A stretch of DNA of 64,000 bases from Plantago major. Taxonomy: Eukaryota > Streptophyta > Magnoliopsida > Lamiales > Plantaginaceae. Numbering within the stretch: the first letter of the stretch is position 1; each line of letters starts with the position of its first letter. The position numbers and the translations under genes were made by a program. Under the pieces are notes generated by a model that was not told the DNA's origin, ran no database searches, and was given only the letters and a program-made list of their open reading frames with translations. The stretch lies in the NCBI GenBank assembly GCA_026545765.1, contig CM048844.1, positions 18,484,237 through 18,548,236 of the forward strand, in the 5' to 3' direction. Positions 34,452-47,700 of this stretch are shown here, piece by piece.

Positions 34452-35499
34452 ATGGATTGGACGAATGACTACCCTTGTAACCTCGCTTAAGAATATTCTA
34501 GATCGATTCTATTAAAATTCTAGTGATACTTCTTTGAGTATTACCGGTCTTATAACTTTTGCATTTGTGGCGCAATCATTGGCACTTGTAGTATAGTGTA
34601 TTTAATGACTGATAAGCAATATTTACAAGTTTTAAGGATGGCCGTGCATTATTTACTATAATAGTGCCTTCTAGAGACCAGCATAGATCGAATATCGAAT
34701 GAGATAGACATAGAGGGTCATTTTTACTTCATTTGCGAAAACATCACGTAGTGAAGGGTAGCTTAAGAATTATATTTATCACTTATCAGTTTGTTCATCA
34801 ATTAGAAAAGCTACCACCTTATCAAGAGAACCTCTAATTCTTCACAATGTCGAAATTGATAATGTATGAATTGGAATTTGATACTAAGCAACAATTCGAC
34901 ATAAAACACCGGAGGTAAAGTTGATGCTAATGTTATTTCTAGTAAATTATATTTTTATAATCCACCGAGTATTAAGGCGATATATCAACATATAAAATAA
35001 TAAATTTACAAAAACTAGTCTCGAACTATTCTAAGAACAATTCATGATCCAAACTAATCGAGTCTTGAACAAAGCTACCACTTCCAATGTAGCCAACATA
35101 ACTCTGAGTCGTAGAGAGTAAAAAAAACTAGACACATATCGGAATAATAAGTGTGAAACAAGAGATGCTCATATTATGCTTGAACGAGTTCTATTTTTCT
35201 TAGTTACTCATAATTCTTCGTATTACAATGATTTTTTAAGCACGTAATTTCTTAGTATTAGAATGGTTTTTTTTTTTCCCCTTCCTTTGAAGCTCCTAAA
35301 TTTCTTGTTATGAAATAGGATAGTGTACAATGCGGTTAGTCTAGAAACATATGACAATACTCAATATATTTAGTGTCTATAATCCAATTTCTTTGTGATA
35401 TAGACGCATGAGTAAGTTTTCTAAGAAACACACTTTAGATATAGACATAGAAACATAGTTTCTATATATTACATATTAACCCCAATAAAAAACCACTTG
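34451..35499. other. AT-rich spacer
   Basis: No gene or repeat that I can recognise. It is spacer between Helitron B and the outermost nested element. Confidence 0.5.
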
Positions 35500-36017
35500 C
35501 CAAAAACACCCCAACCCAAGGGCAATAAGGTGGGTCGGACCGTCTATGATACGGATCGGTATATATATGCTAGAAACCAGCAGAAATAATCACAAATCGC
35601 CATTTACATATGTGCTTCTTTCTCTCACTACTTTCTCTCTCTAAATTCTCAAGAGAAAAAGCTCGATTCAACCGTGAATTCATCGGAAAAATGCTACAAT
35701 CGATCGATCGACAACGTTAGCTGCTATTTCTCCAGGAATCTGCTGAAAAAATGAACGACAAAAAAGGTTAGACATGATTCGAACGAATTTGTGATTTTTT
35801 TCAACGTTTTCAACCGATTTAATCGAGAAATCAAGCTATATAGTTGATATTATAATTGATTACAGTCTGATACATAGTTGATTCATGTTTCGAATGATAA
35901 AATAACTTTGAATCCACATAGATCTGAAAAAATCAAGCTAGAAAATTTGTAGATCTAGAACTATTTATCTATATTTTCGTGTTTTGGTGGTAACTCATTG
36001 ATGTTGTTATTGTTTAT

Positions 36018-37140
36018 GCATTCACAAGGTGTAACCATACTTGCATAAGAATCAGACGGTGTTTTTATTCAAGATCTGACCTCAATCATCAACTCAGATC
36101 TGAAAAAATAAGGTATACAACGTTTTTATGTTAATTCCTGTATGTGCTATGTTTTCAAGAATATTACCTATGTTCTCTGGAAAATGTCCTATGTTTTCAT
36201 TCAAAACCTGACAGTCATTTTGTGCTCTATTTTTCGACATGTTATTTTGAATTCTGTTTTTTTACTGTATTTCCTATGTTTTTACGTATATGTACTATAT
36301 TCTCACCAATATACTATGTGTTTTCAACAATAACTACTATGTTTGCTAGAAAATAGTCGCTCATTGTTATGCATTCACAAGTTGTAATCATGCTTGCATA
36401 AGGATCGGACAGTGTTTTCTATCAAGATCTGAACTCAATCATCAACTCAAATCTGGAAATAAAATGTACACAACGTTTTCTATGTTCTTTCATGTATGTG
36501 CTATGTTCTCAATAATATCACCTATGTTCTCTAGAATATGTCCTATGTTTTCATTCAAAATCTGATAGTCGTTTTGTGCCCTGTTTTTCGACATATTATT
36601 TTGAATTCTGTTTTTTACTGTATTTCCTATGTTTTTACGTATATGTACTATCTTCTCACCAATATACCCTATGTTTTCAACAACATCTACTATGTTTGCT
36701 ATGAAATAGTCGCTCATTGTTGTTGTTGTTGTTGTTGTATTTACAAGGTGTAATCATGCTTGAATAAGGATCGGGCGGTGTTTTCATTCATAATCTGACC
36801 TCAATCATCAACTCATATCTGGAAAAAAAAATGTATACAACGTTTCTATGTTCTTTCATGTATGTGCTATGTTCTCAAGAATATTACCTATGTTCTCTGG
36901 AATATGTCCTATGTTTTCATTCAAAACCTGACAGTCGTTTTGTGCTCTGTTTTTTGACTATATTATGTTGAATTTTGTTTTTTTACTGTATTTCCTATGT
37001 TTCTATGTATATGTGCTATCTTCTCACCAATATATCCTATGTTCTCAACAATATCTACTATGTTTGTTATGAAATAGTTGTTTATGCATTCACAAGGTGT
37101 AATCATGTTTTCATAAGGATCTGACGGCGTTGTTTATGCA
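36018..37140 (+). repeat. ~355-bp tandem array, three units plus a partial
   Basis: Units begin at 'gcattcacaaggtgtaa' or a variant: 36018, 36371, 36735, 37086, with a partial at 37138. Spacings are 353, 364 and 351 bp. Inside each unit the phrase 'ctatgttctc' or 'ctatgttttc' recurs at short intervals. No coding sequence is evident. Confidence 0.88.
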
Positions 37141-37189
37141 GTCACATGGTTATTAAATGCATCAACTTGAAGAAGAAGAAGAAAAGTTA

Positions 37190-37327
37190 TTCAAGTAACA
37201 AACTCAGAAGTGTTGAAACTTATACGACAAAGTGTTGATGAAAGGATTGGGGGGGGGGGGGGGGGCAAGAGCATTGGCGAAGAAGGGGAATGTTGAGTTA
37301 AATGCAACAGATGAACAAAAGAGATAA
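37190..37327 (+). pseudogene. C-terminal ORF relic with a 17-G run
   Basis: Frame with 'KLIRQSVDERI', a run of 17 G (37249-37265), then 'ARALAKKGNVELNATDEQKR' and TAA (37325-37327). The end matches an inverted relic at 38044-38106. The family is not recognised. The G run is either an expansion or an assembly fault. Confidence 0.4.
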
Positions 37328-38043
37328 TGAACATAAAATTAAGTAGATAGAGATCAAGAAGAGGTTTGGAAAAAGACAGAAGAAATAGTGTTATATGTTC
37401 CTTTTTTTTTTACAGATGTATGAACATTAGTACAACATGTAATCGAATTATATAGGTTCCATTTTGAATATAATCTTGGCTTTTGTATTATGATTTTATA
37501 TGTTGTGAATGATCTAGGTTCTGTTTGAATATAATCTTATTTTTTGGATCCTTTTTATGATTTTTAAATCTGTTGAGTTCATGGTCTTTACAAATTGTTG
37601 AGTTCATGGATGAATATGTTGATACCATAGACGATTATGTTTATAACATGGACTAATATTGTTTACCAAACCACCTATGTTCTCAACCAAATCACATACG
37701 TTCTCAACCAAATCACCTATGTTAATATCCCATGATTGCCGTGTAGTAATTGCAGCTCTGTCAACATGAAAATCTTATGTACATGTATTACATATGTTCT
37801 CTACATGGAGTTTGAATATTTCAAAGGCATTGTATTTCAATGTTATTTATTCATCCATGATCTCAACATATTCATTCATGATCTCAACATATTCATCCAT
37901 GTTTTATACATTTACAACCATGTTCTATGTTGCTTAGATACTCAGATATGTTCCCAACTATTACATCCATATTTTCAACATACTAATCAATGATACCAAA
38001 ACACAAGATTAGATATTGACACAAAGAAAAAACATATGCTACG
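37328..38043. other. Spacer within the foldback element
   Basis: AT-rich, non-coding. It contains repeated 'ctatgttctcaacc' and 'catgatctcaacatattcat' phrases (37670-37900) akin to the tandem array. Confidence 0.5.
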
Positions 38044-38106
38044 CTATTTTTTCTGTCTCCTCTTTCTAGCAGCCCTCTCCACCTGCTCATCTGTTGCATT
38101 TAAACT
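38044..38106 (-). pseudogene. Inverted C-terminal ORF relic
   Basis: Reads 'NATDEQVERAARKRRQKK' and then TAG on the minus strand, the same protein end as at 37265-37327 with a longer basic tail. It supports the inverted-arm layout of the outer element. Confidence 0.4.
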
Positions 38107-38409
38107 CAGTTCATAAAATCAAACCATATAATTTTTCAAGGCTGCCACATATTAGTCTTTTTTTTTTTAAGAACAACATGCTCCTCCTCATCTTTGTCTG
38201 CTTTAAACTTAATAGACACAACATGTGTCATGCACCCTCTTCCCATGCCACACTCTCAAACTCACATCATTAGACTTGAATATCTTGCCCTTATTTGCCC
38301 TACACTTCTTCTCTAAAACAACACCTATATACATAAAACAAAATAATAAAAAAAATCTATGTTACCAATCATTTTTTTTCTATGTTCTCAGCCATATATC
38401 CCATGTTAC

Positions 38410-38665
38410 CACTACAAGAATTTCGCTATATAGCGACGGATAGGGTCCGTCACTATATAGCGACAAATCGGTCCAATTTAGCGACGGATAGAGCGAATCC
38501 GTCGCTATTTTTTGTTGACTATTGATTTTTATAAAAAAAAGAAAATAGGAATTTAACGACGGATAGATTATCCGTCGTTAAAAAAGTAATTTAAAAAAGA
38601 AAATTAAAAAAAACTAATGACGGATAAATCTATCCATCGCTAACTAGCGACGGATAGCTATTTGT
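38410..38665 (+). repeat. Left subterminal array of CACTA 2
   Basis: TAGCGACGGAT-type motifs in both orientations, more diverged than the right array. The TIR CACTACAA is shared with CACTA 1. Confidence 0.85.
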
Positions 38666-39423
38666 CACTAAAACAGACTAAAAAATGGGCAGAAGCCCTT
38701 CTTCTTCCCCATTTCTATTATGCTTCTTCTTCTCCATTTCTCTTCGCCAAGTTTCCAACTCCGACCAAAACTCCACCATTCCGGCCAATCTTGGACTCTT
38801 TTCGAAGCTCGTTCAACAAGGAACTCGGGTGGCCCTTCAATTTCATCCTTCTTCGGCTATTTTTCCCGTAATTGAAGGTATTAGTCTAAAATCCTTACTT
38901 TTCTAAATTCGGAATTTTTGTTAATTTCGAGCAATTGTATGTTTTTAGACTCATCTACTAGCTAGTTTAGCTTATATTAAGTAGTGGGTTAAGCTTGAGA
39001 TGGTGCAATTGATTGATTTATTGTGAAATTGATTTGTTAGTATCACGTTAGGATGTCTGTAAGTATGTATGGTATTTAATTGATGTTTGTAGTAGGATTA
39101 GTGAGATTTGGTTGAGTTTTTGGAGACCATTTAGATTATTTAGTGATTTTGGTGGTTGTAGTATAATTGGCTCGTATTAACTTAGAAAGAATTACTACTG
39201 TTTTAACTTATAATTCGTAATTGTAATGGAAATTTAAAATTTATAAAAAAAACTTTAAACGTAAAATGCATGTAATACATGAAATTTGGAACGTATTATA
39301 ATTAACAATGCAATTATAGCCAGGAATTGGAATTGAGTTAAAATTCAATATGTAATGCGTATAGTTATAAATCTAATAAATTCAGACGTGTCAGGTTAAT
39401 CATCCAATGAATCCCGATCGTTC

Positions 39424-39424
<1 letters not shown>
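38666..39424 (+). pseudogene. CACTA 2 transposase leader and first codons
   Basis: Homologous to 29000-29780 of CACTA 1: leader exon, UTR intron (about 38877-39394, 'GTGTCAG' acceptor) and the start codon with 'MNPDRS' (39407-39424). Coding sequence then stops abruptly at a TA/TG microsatellite. The tnp2 and DUF4218 domains are absent. Confidence 0.8.
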
Positions 39425-39493
<69 letters not shown>

Positions 39494-39519
39494 GTATATA
39501 TACATATATATATATATTC

Positions 39520-39578
<59 letters not shown>

Positions 39579-39613
39579 TGTGTGTGTGTGTGCGTGTGTG
39601 TGTATATATATAT
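39425..39613. repeat. (TA)n/(TG)n microsatellite at the copia junction
   Basis: About 190 bp of mixed TA and TG repeats between the truncated transposase start and the copy 3 LTR. It hides the left target-site duplication. Its long reading frames are translations of simple repeat and not genes. Confidence 0.9.
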
Positions 39614-41314
39614 AGTTGGGAAATTTCTTGAGAAATTTGTTAGGAATTTTTTGTAAGATATTTTGTAAAGAATATCTATTTAGTTTTGATCAGCAACATG
39701 ATGACTTATCTTAGTCTCAGAAAGGTGATTAGTACTCTTGGTTCACTTGAACATTGTAAAAGAGGAAACCCACTAAGTATGATAGTCTAGCTAATTTTGT
39801 ATAGGATGTTAGGTCTCAAAATGTAATTTTTATTTTATGAAGAGAAGACCAAGAAGAAGACATCCAAAGTAAAACTTCAACGACATTGAAGACTTGAAGA
39901 AAACTGCACAAGATTACTGAATCTGTTGTTCAGATATCTTAGCCAGATATCTTGAAGACACGAATAGTTTCAAACAAACTGTGTCACAAGAGATATCTGA
40001 GAAATAAGAGACATATCTGAAAACAAGGAAAGTGTCCACAGATATCTATTCTCAGATACCTTGAGCATTAACCACGTTTCTGAAAAAGGAACATATATAT
40101 TGCAAACAAAGTTGTTTCAATAAATACAAGTGGTATCTGAAGATTAAAGATAAGGACGTGCAAAGAATCAGATAACACTAGTCTCTGATACAAAGCATAG
40201 TTCCGTTGACACTACAGGACAAAAGTATAGTACAATGAATTTAATGCACGGACAGAGATGTCTGAATAAAAGCAACGGCTTTCCGAGAAGAAGACAAAAC
40301 TGCATAAGATACTATACAGGATATCGATAGTTCGAATTTGAGCCTAACGGATACTATTCAAACGGTACTCAAATTCATCTATAAATATCAACACTTAGAC
40401 TGCTTGAGAGAACACACAGAACCTTAGACACACGACATAACTTGAAAACGCTGAACGTCTTACTCTCTCAAAGCAACTTACTTACTCACAAAGCTTTCTG
40501 TTGCGACCAAAGCTTTTGATCTTGAGTAAACATTGAAGTTCTAAGTGTCCTGATCCTAAACAAGCAAAGCTATCTGTGAAGGAGTTGAATCAAAAGATCA
40601 ACTATCTGAGATTCATTCTTTTGAACAGATATCATAAGACTTGGGTCAGTAAAATCGAACAAGATACCATACGCTGTAAAGTGTATTAAGTAACTTGGTT
40701 CACAGATCTGACAACTCAAACAAAAACCAACACCATAACTGGCGTGGAGTACAGGAAGTACTTAGTTTGAAAAATCAGGGAATAACTCCAAGGTTACCGG
40801 AGTATAGGAAGTACTTGATTTGGGAAAACTAAGGAATAACTCCAAGGTTATTGAGTATAGGAAGTACTTTGCTTGGGAAGCTAGGGAATAACTCAAAGGT
40901 TTCTGAGTATAGGAAGTACTTGGCTGTGAAAGCCGGTGAACAACTCAGGGGGAACATTTGGTTGGGAACCAATTTTTAAGAATCTTAGAATAGGATTATT
41001 GTAAGGAGAACTCAATTATCTGTTCTAGTGAATTCTAGGTCTCTGATAGACCGAAGTGGATTAGTTGGAGGATTACGCCACCTCCAGATACCACTATACT
41101 TGCTGTGTTATTTACGCTTCAGATTTACATTGAGAACACACACACATATTAACTTGTTTACGCACTTATCTTTATTAAGTCTTCCGACTTTCGATTCTAA
41201 GTATCAGATATCTATTCAGATATCTGAGAAATAGTTGTTATCGACAAAAGTTTTTAAAAGACTATTCACCCCCCCCCCCTCTAGTCTTTTACTTTGCCGT
41301 TATCTGGACCAACA
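39614..41314 (+). repeat. 5' LTR of copia copy 3
   Basis: 1.70 kb, starting (A)GTTGGGAAATTTC and ending GGACCAACA. TATA box near 40380, ~52-bp tandem array at about 40740-40945, a run of C near 41269-41279. Confidence 0.93.
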
Positions 41315-41316
41315 AG

Positions 41317-41328
41317 TGGTATCAGAGC
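41317..41328 (+). promoter_or_regulatory. Primer binding site of copy 3
   Basis: TGGTATCAGAGC two bases after the LTR, as in copy 1. Confidence 0.93.
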
Positions 41329-41429
41329 AGAAGGTTCACCAGCCTTACCTTGAACCTAGATCCCAGAGATAGGTGAAGGAACTTTGTCCACTATTGAGGA
41401 CTATTTAACTTGTGTGTTAAGTGTGCGGT

Positions 41430-43103
41430 ATGTCTACGAGTGATGCACTGTTCTCAAACCGGAGAACTACGAGAAATGGAAAAATAACATGATGCTCCAC
41501 CTTGAAGCCATAAGTGACGAGATGATCGAAGTAATAAAGAATGGCCCATAGTCATTCAACAACTTAAGCAAGTCATGGAGGTTTGAGTGGAAGAGCAGAG
41601 ATCAAAGTGAAGGATCTTTACAAGCAGATCGTCGACTAGTGGAAGATCTCTGGTCAAGTTATTCTGAACCAAAGCCAGAGAACTACGGACATCGGAAGAT
41701 GCCAAGAGGAATCATCTGGATGGTCAAGCTCGTAACATCATCATCGGATCGACACGAGCACATCTGATTAAAGCGTGGGGTGCTAAAGCATGAGTTGCAC
41801 TGGCAACCGATTGAAGAAATATGTGCGGGCAGAAAACCAAGGAAAACAAGTTCAAGTTCTAAAGTTGAAATTTCAAAACTTCAAACAAGGTCCCACTGAA
41901 ACTCTGGAAGAACTTGATTTCGGGTTTACCACTCTCATGAGTGATATGGCGACTTGGGAAAGCATTAGATACTCTCGATCGGAGAAGATTAAGACTATTG
42001 TCGAAGTCTTAACCACAAGGAGCATACTAAATTCTTTTATTTTAACCAAGGTATGCCAAATATCACTCGATGGAACTTTCTCTCATCTTGCTCTTGTTGA
42101 CTATGAGACAACTCGGAGAGAACAAACAAGCGAAAAGTTGCGAATGTTGCTCTAGTTACTCAAGGAACTTCGAAAGAAGAAAAGTAAGGAGGAGGCGAGG
42201 ATGCTCTTCTTGCCAAAGCAAATGAGCAAATTTGTCGGTCGAGAAATTGAGAAGAAGAAAAGCGAAGTGAAAAAGCGTCTGGCTCAAACTATCAACGACA
42301 AAAATATGCAAAGCTCATTTGAACAAGCCCATTTCGAGAAAGCATCATGTCTTGAGGAAGCGAAATTGGAAACGATATCTTTCTATTGTCGTAAACACAG
42401 CCACTTCAAGAAGGATTGTCACCGCCTCGCCTCAACAAACTAAGGACAAAGCGACAAGAAAGATAGAAGAATCTTGAAAGAAGCGAAAGCTTTGTTAGCA
42501 AGAAAGAAAGAAAATCCAAATTCAATGGATGCTCTAGACGTTGAGACAGATTCGAAGATGACAATTCAGATGACTCAACCTTACCATCACCGTAATTATG
42601 TGGAGTTACTCATGATATAATCGACTTGACCTCAAGAAGAATGAAATGTGTGGAGTTCTTTGAAATTGTGGACGACATCTCCAACATAGAAAACTGTCTT
42701 ATGGCTGATGAGGTAACACATACTTCTTGCTACACTTATGAAAGTGATGAAGAGGAAATAAAAAATCTAGAAAATCTCAGGAAAGAACTTGACATCTATG
42801 AAAGAGAATTTCTAATGATCCGAGCTAGAGCCGAAAACCTTGAAGAAGAAAAGAATTCTCTTGAAAAGGAAAATTCTCAATTAGTTAAAGAATCTGAGAG
42901 AAAGGATGCTGAAAATGCATTTCTCAAAGCTCAGATATCTGAGACTGAAAAGTCACATGAAGAAGCAATGGCTGAGTTACGCGGAACTCAAGAAGAAAGA
43001 ATTATATTTTCAATCTTATGCCAAAGCTAGTGACACTCTTACTGAAGTACAATCTTACTTAAGAGATCCTTCAGAAAAGAAAGGACTTGGGCTGAATACA
43101 CAG
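41430..43103 (+). pseudogene. gag: gag of copia copy 3 (broken, truncated)
   Basis: Homologous to 5465-7180 of copy 1. Open pieces: 41790-42155 ('KLKFQNFKQGP', 'EELDFGFTTLMSDMA'), 42201-42443 with the knuckle 'FYCRKHSHFKKDC', and 42626-43030 with the coiled-coil 'ENLEEEKNSLEKENSQLVKE', which is better preserved than in copy 1. The first 360 bp are full of small gaps at CTG/CAG positions. The gene ends at 43103 where the LTR end of copy 2 abuts. Confidence 0.85.
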
Positions 43104-44359
43104 TGTTGGTCCAGATAACGGCAAAGTAAAAGACTAGGGGGGGTGAATAGTCTTTTAAGACTTTTGTCGATAACAACTATTTCTTAGATATCTGAATAGA
43201 TATCTGATACTTAGAATCAGAGTGCGGAAGACTTAATAAAGATAAGTGCAGAAACAGTTAATATGTGTGTGTGTGTGTTGCTGAAATGTAAATACAGAAA
43301 CGTAAATAACACAGCAAGTGTAGTGGTATCTGGAGGTGGCGTAATCCTCCAACTAATCCACTTCGGTCTATCAGAGACCTAGAATTCACTAGAACAGATA
43401 ATTGAGTTCTCCTTACAATAATCCTATTCTAAGATTCTTAAACAATTGGTTCCCAACCAAATGTTCCCCCTGAGTTGTTCCCGGCTTTCCAACCAAGTAC
43501 TTCCTATACTCGAAACCTTTGAGTTATTCCTAGCTTCCCAAGCTAAGTACTTCCTATACTCAATAACCTTGGAGTTATTCCTTAGTTTCCCAAATCAAGT
43601 ACTTCCTATACTCGGTAACCTTGAGTTATTCACGATTTTTCAAACTAAGTACTTCACATACTCCACTTGATTATGGTGTTGGTTTTTGGTTTGAGTTGTC
43701 AGATGAGCTTCTTAATAACTTTTCAGTTAATCAGATAGCTCTGTGAATCAAGTTACTTAATACACTTTACAGCGTATGGTATCTTGTTCGATTTTACTGA
43801 CCCAAGTCTTATGATATCTGTTCAAGAGAATGAATCTCAGATAGTTGATCTTTTAATTCAACTCCTTCACAGATAGCTTTGCTTGTTTAGGATCAGGACA
43901 CTTAGAACTTCAGTGTTACTCAAGATCAAAAGCTTTGGTCGCAACAGAAAGCTTTGTGAATAAGTAAGTTTTGCTTGTGACACAGTTTGTTTGAAACTAT
44001 TCGTGTCTTTAAGATATCTGGCTAAGATATCTGAACAACAGATTCAGTAATCTTGTGAAGTTTTCTTCAAGTCTTCAATGTCGTTGAACTTTCTGCTTGG
44101 ATGTCTTCTTCTTGGTCTTTTCTTCATAAAATAAAAATTATATTTTGAGACCTAACATCCTATACAAGATTAGCTAGACTATCATACTTAGTGGTTTTCC
44201 TCTTTTACAATGTTCAAGTAAACCAAGAGTACTAATCACCTTTCTGAGACTAAGATAAGTCATCATGTTGCTGATCAAAACTAAACAGATATTCTTTACA
44301 AATATCTAACAAAATTCCTAACAAATTTCTCAAGAAATTTCCCAACAAATTTCCCAACA
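43104..44359 (-). repeat. LTR of copia copy 2 with a ~460-bp internal deletion
   Basis: 1,256 bp against about 1,720. The junction is near 43974 ('gtaagttttgcttgtgacac'). The missing block corresponds to about 4016-4480 of copy 1 and includes the TATA box, so this LTR should have no promoter. Confidence 0.9.
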
Positions 44360-44742
44360 AATTTCCCCCTTTTTGATCAGTCAACGATGACTATCTTCCC
44401 TATTACAAATCTGGATGAGGAAACAATCCACCACTTAATCATTTCTTAAGATCTTTCAATTCATATAATTAAGTGCAGAAAGTAGACATCAACCAAATCA
44501 CAAGGTGTGATCTTTGCTGACAAGTTATCTTTTATAGAATACTATCCGAGTAAGTTCTTGGATAAGTTACAAATAAAGATTACAGATAACTTCAATACAT
44601 GATACAGTTAAGCTCAGTCAGCAAAAATACAAAAACTACATAGTAAATTAGGACAACAGGAGTAACCAAGCTCCAAGTAAACATCCTAATAGACTAGTCT
44701 TCAAGTCTTCAATCTTCAAGTCTTCAACAGTATTTCTATGGA

Positions 44743-47700
44743 TCAGTCTGCAAATTTCCTATCTCCAAACCTTTTGATGCCATCAGAATAATCATAGAGA
44801 AGAGTTCTGACGAGCATCTACGTGTCTCCGCAAATCCACAGACCTCTTTGTAGGTTTTGGTAGGATTTTCTTGACAAAATGCTTGACCCATGTACTTTCC
44901 CCACTTCGGGCATGCTCTATTACGATATCTGAAAGCTTGAAGTATTCGTAGATAATCTTGGATATCCGATGTCACCCTTGTATTGATCTTACATCGGATA
45001 GAGCGACTCATGGGTTCCACAACAAGTCTTGGTCTTGTGCTGTTCTGTGATATTCGAATTTTGTGCACATCATCTAGCTTTCCATATGGACAATCATCAG
45101 AGAGGTCCTTCTTCATGGCTTCTCTTGACAACTTCAAAATCCAACCATGCTTTGATGTGATTGGTGTTGATCAAGGTAGGTTTATCCTTTCTCCATGCCA
45201 TGAGTTGTTTATGGATTGGTTCTGGAAATCCTGAATTTACCAAAAGATGCTTAAGTTCCAGAATCCAATAGCCATTCTTTTGATTGATGCACCTGTAGAC
45301 AGAGGAATCATTGTCATACTTCACATACTCTATTTTGGCTTCTTCTGGCCTGAGTGGAAGTTGACATTGTCTTTGCTCAGCTCTCAGTCTGTTCCTTCTC
45401 TGTCTTGAATTTTCTTTGGGGTTGTTGCTTGAAGAACCACCACCCTGGATAGACTTGGTATTTCCAGAGGGTGTTTTAGCTGCTAGTGGCTTTGCAGCTA
45501 TGGGCTCAGTTAGGCTTTCAATTTTCCTTTTCTTGTGAAGAGGAGCTTCATCTTCATCAGATTCTTCATCATCATCAAGATTGAATCTTGTGTGATTTTT
45601 ACAGCCTTCTTCATTGCCCAGGGACTTGATTTGACCTTCTTCTTCTTCTTCTTCAGAAGATTCATCAATCCCTCTAACTTGTCTTCTCCTTGGAGCCTTG
45701 GTACTCCTTGGAGGTTTCTGTGCCATGGCCCTTGTTACCATTTTGGTTCCTTGATGGGTTTCGGGAAGGCTAGGCTAGAGGAGGTTCATTGATTACGAGT
45801 GGTGGTGGGAAGTTTTCTTCTTCCTTTCGAGCCGCTGACTCAGATTTCTTCGTGTTTTCTTCTCCTTCTTCCCATTCCCCCTGACTTTGAGGTCCAGATT
45901 TGTACTTTCTTTCCCCCTTAGTCATTGTTGGCTGACTCAGTCTCATAAAGGAATCTGAGAGAGAGTCAAAATGCCCTTGTAAATAGTTATAGGCAGTGAC
46001 CAACTTCTGAAGTTCTGCTTTGAGCTCCTGATTTTGCTTGATAAGTCCATTGTCCTTATCAGTGAGCTCGCTTGATGGGCTAGGATGGCATCTGCTTTTC
46101 AAAGGTGTAACTTGCCTCTTGAAGAGCTTTTTCAGCTAAAGACGCATCATCGTCCCTTATCATTCCCAGATCTTTCTGAGCAATGACTATGCTAGTTGTT
46201 CTCTGAGTGATGAGCTCAGTGAACTTTCTCATTTCAGAGGGGACTGAGGCAATTACTTCCTTGTTCTGTGAAGACATCTCCTTGTTCAGAGTAGCCAGTA
46301 CTTGGTACCTGTTCATGTATTCATGGGAGTGGACGTTTGGCGGTTTCTTGAATATTGTAGGAGCAATCGACTTCCTTTTCAAGTGAGAAACCGCTAAATG
46401 TTCATTGCGGTTGTTCGCCAAAGTCTTGTCTTCTTCATCATCGAGTGATCAGCCGGTGATCTTCATCCTCTTGGACATTTTCATCGATTGTCGAGTCCGG
46501 CAACCATCTCGGAGATTGGTTTCTTTCCTTTACGGGAGGAGGATGGTACTTCTTTGAAGATGATGCGACCTTAGCATCATGCTTGACTTGAATACTTCTT
46601 GATGTCGAGTTCTTTGGTGATCTCTTGCCTGACATCCCGTAGCTCTTTAACTTCAGAGTAAGCAATCATTTCTTCTAAGTATAGATCTTGTAGTTGATCA
46701 ATCTTATCTCTGGATTTAGCTATTTGATCTTCCAATTGAAGATGGAGCTGTTGTTCTTCTTCCAACAGTTGTCTGAGTTGAGTAGATCTGGTTTGAGTGT
46801 TTAGTATTTTCTGAGGTGAGTAACTGCGTGTTGGTTAGAAGATGGATGAGTAGATTTCTGAGGTGATGAAGACGGAGATTTCTGTGAAGTCATCTCAATT
46901 TGCTTTTCAGTAGCTGAGGCATTGTTTCTCTGTGAAATTCCTCCGGTCCCTGGTGCAGGGGCATCATCATCATCCTTTTTGTCATTATCATCCTCTTGGT
47001 GATGGTCAGTGGGAGGTTCATCAAAATAATTTTCATTCATTTCTTCCTCCTCATCATCTTCAGATACAAGATTGATCACTTCCGGGATAGTGATCTTCTG
47101 CCCATTAACTTCTTCTTGTTCAGAAGGTATAAATTGCGATGCAGGCGGGGCGGCTTGAATGCCATCTGTAATCTTGTCTGACCATCTGCCTGTTCAAAGG
47201 CATATATTAAACTATGCGCCACTTCTCTGGAAAAGTCCTTTGTAGTAGAGTCGCAACTGTATATTGTTCTGTAGGGAACATTGCTTGGACATATGTTTCC
47301 AGGTCAAGAGCTCGTGCTCGTCTGGTTGGTTGATCAGTGATTCTCAATATTTCAGAGAGATCAGAGCACCTTAACTTCTGCCATTTCTTGAAGCATTGAA
47401 TATGCTTTGGCAGGGTGTGAGCTTTGAAGAAGTGAAGTAGGTCCCTTGCCTCTTCAATGGGAACCTGCTTTGCATCTGTTTGAGCCTGAAAGAAAGAGTT
47501 TTGAGTGAGTTTCAAAACTTTTGTAGATATCTGAGTAGAAGTGTAGTTTAGTTTCTGAGTTACCTGAGTAAGTATTTCAGGCTCAGAGACTTGTTCTACT
47601 GAGACAATTGGTGTCTCAGATATCTTGTTGTGAGGTTGAGACTTGGAAGTCTGGTCCTCATCAACCTTTCTTTCTTGAACCTGAGAGAAATACAATACTT

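Noticed and set aside
36142..36753. Short frames in the 355-bp tandem array
   Set aside because: They recur with the repeat period and have simple Y/F/V-rich composition; not genes.
38662..38906. Frames in the CACTA 2 leader as small proteins
   Set aside because: They lie in the 5' UTR region homologous to CACTA 1, where no matching frame is kept.
39407..39656. Reading frames rich in Y, I, V and C across 39407-39656
   Set aside because: Translations of a (TA)n/(TG)n microsatellite; only the first six codons ('MNPDRS') are real, from the CACTA transposase start.
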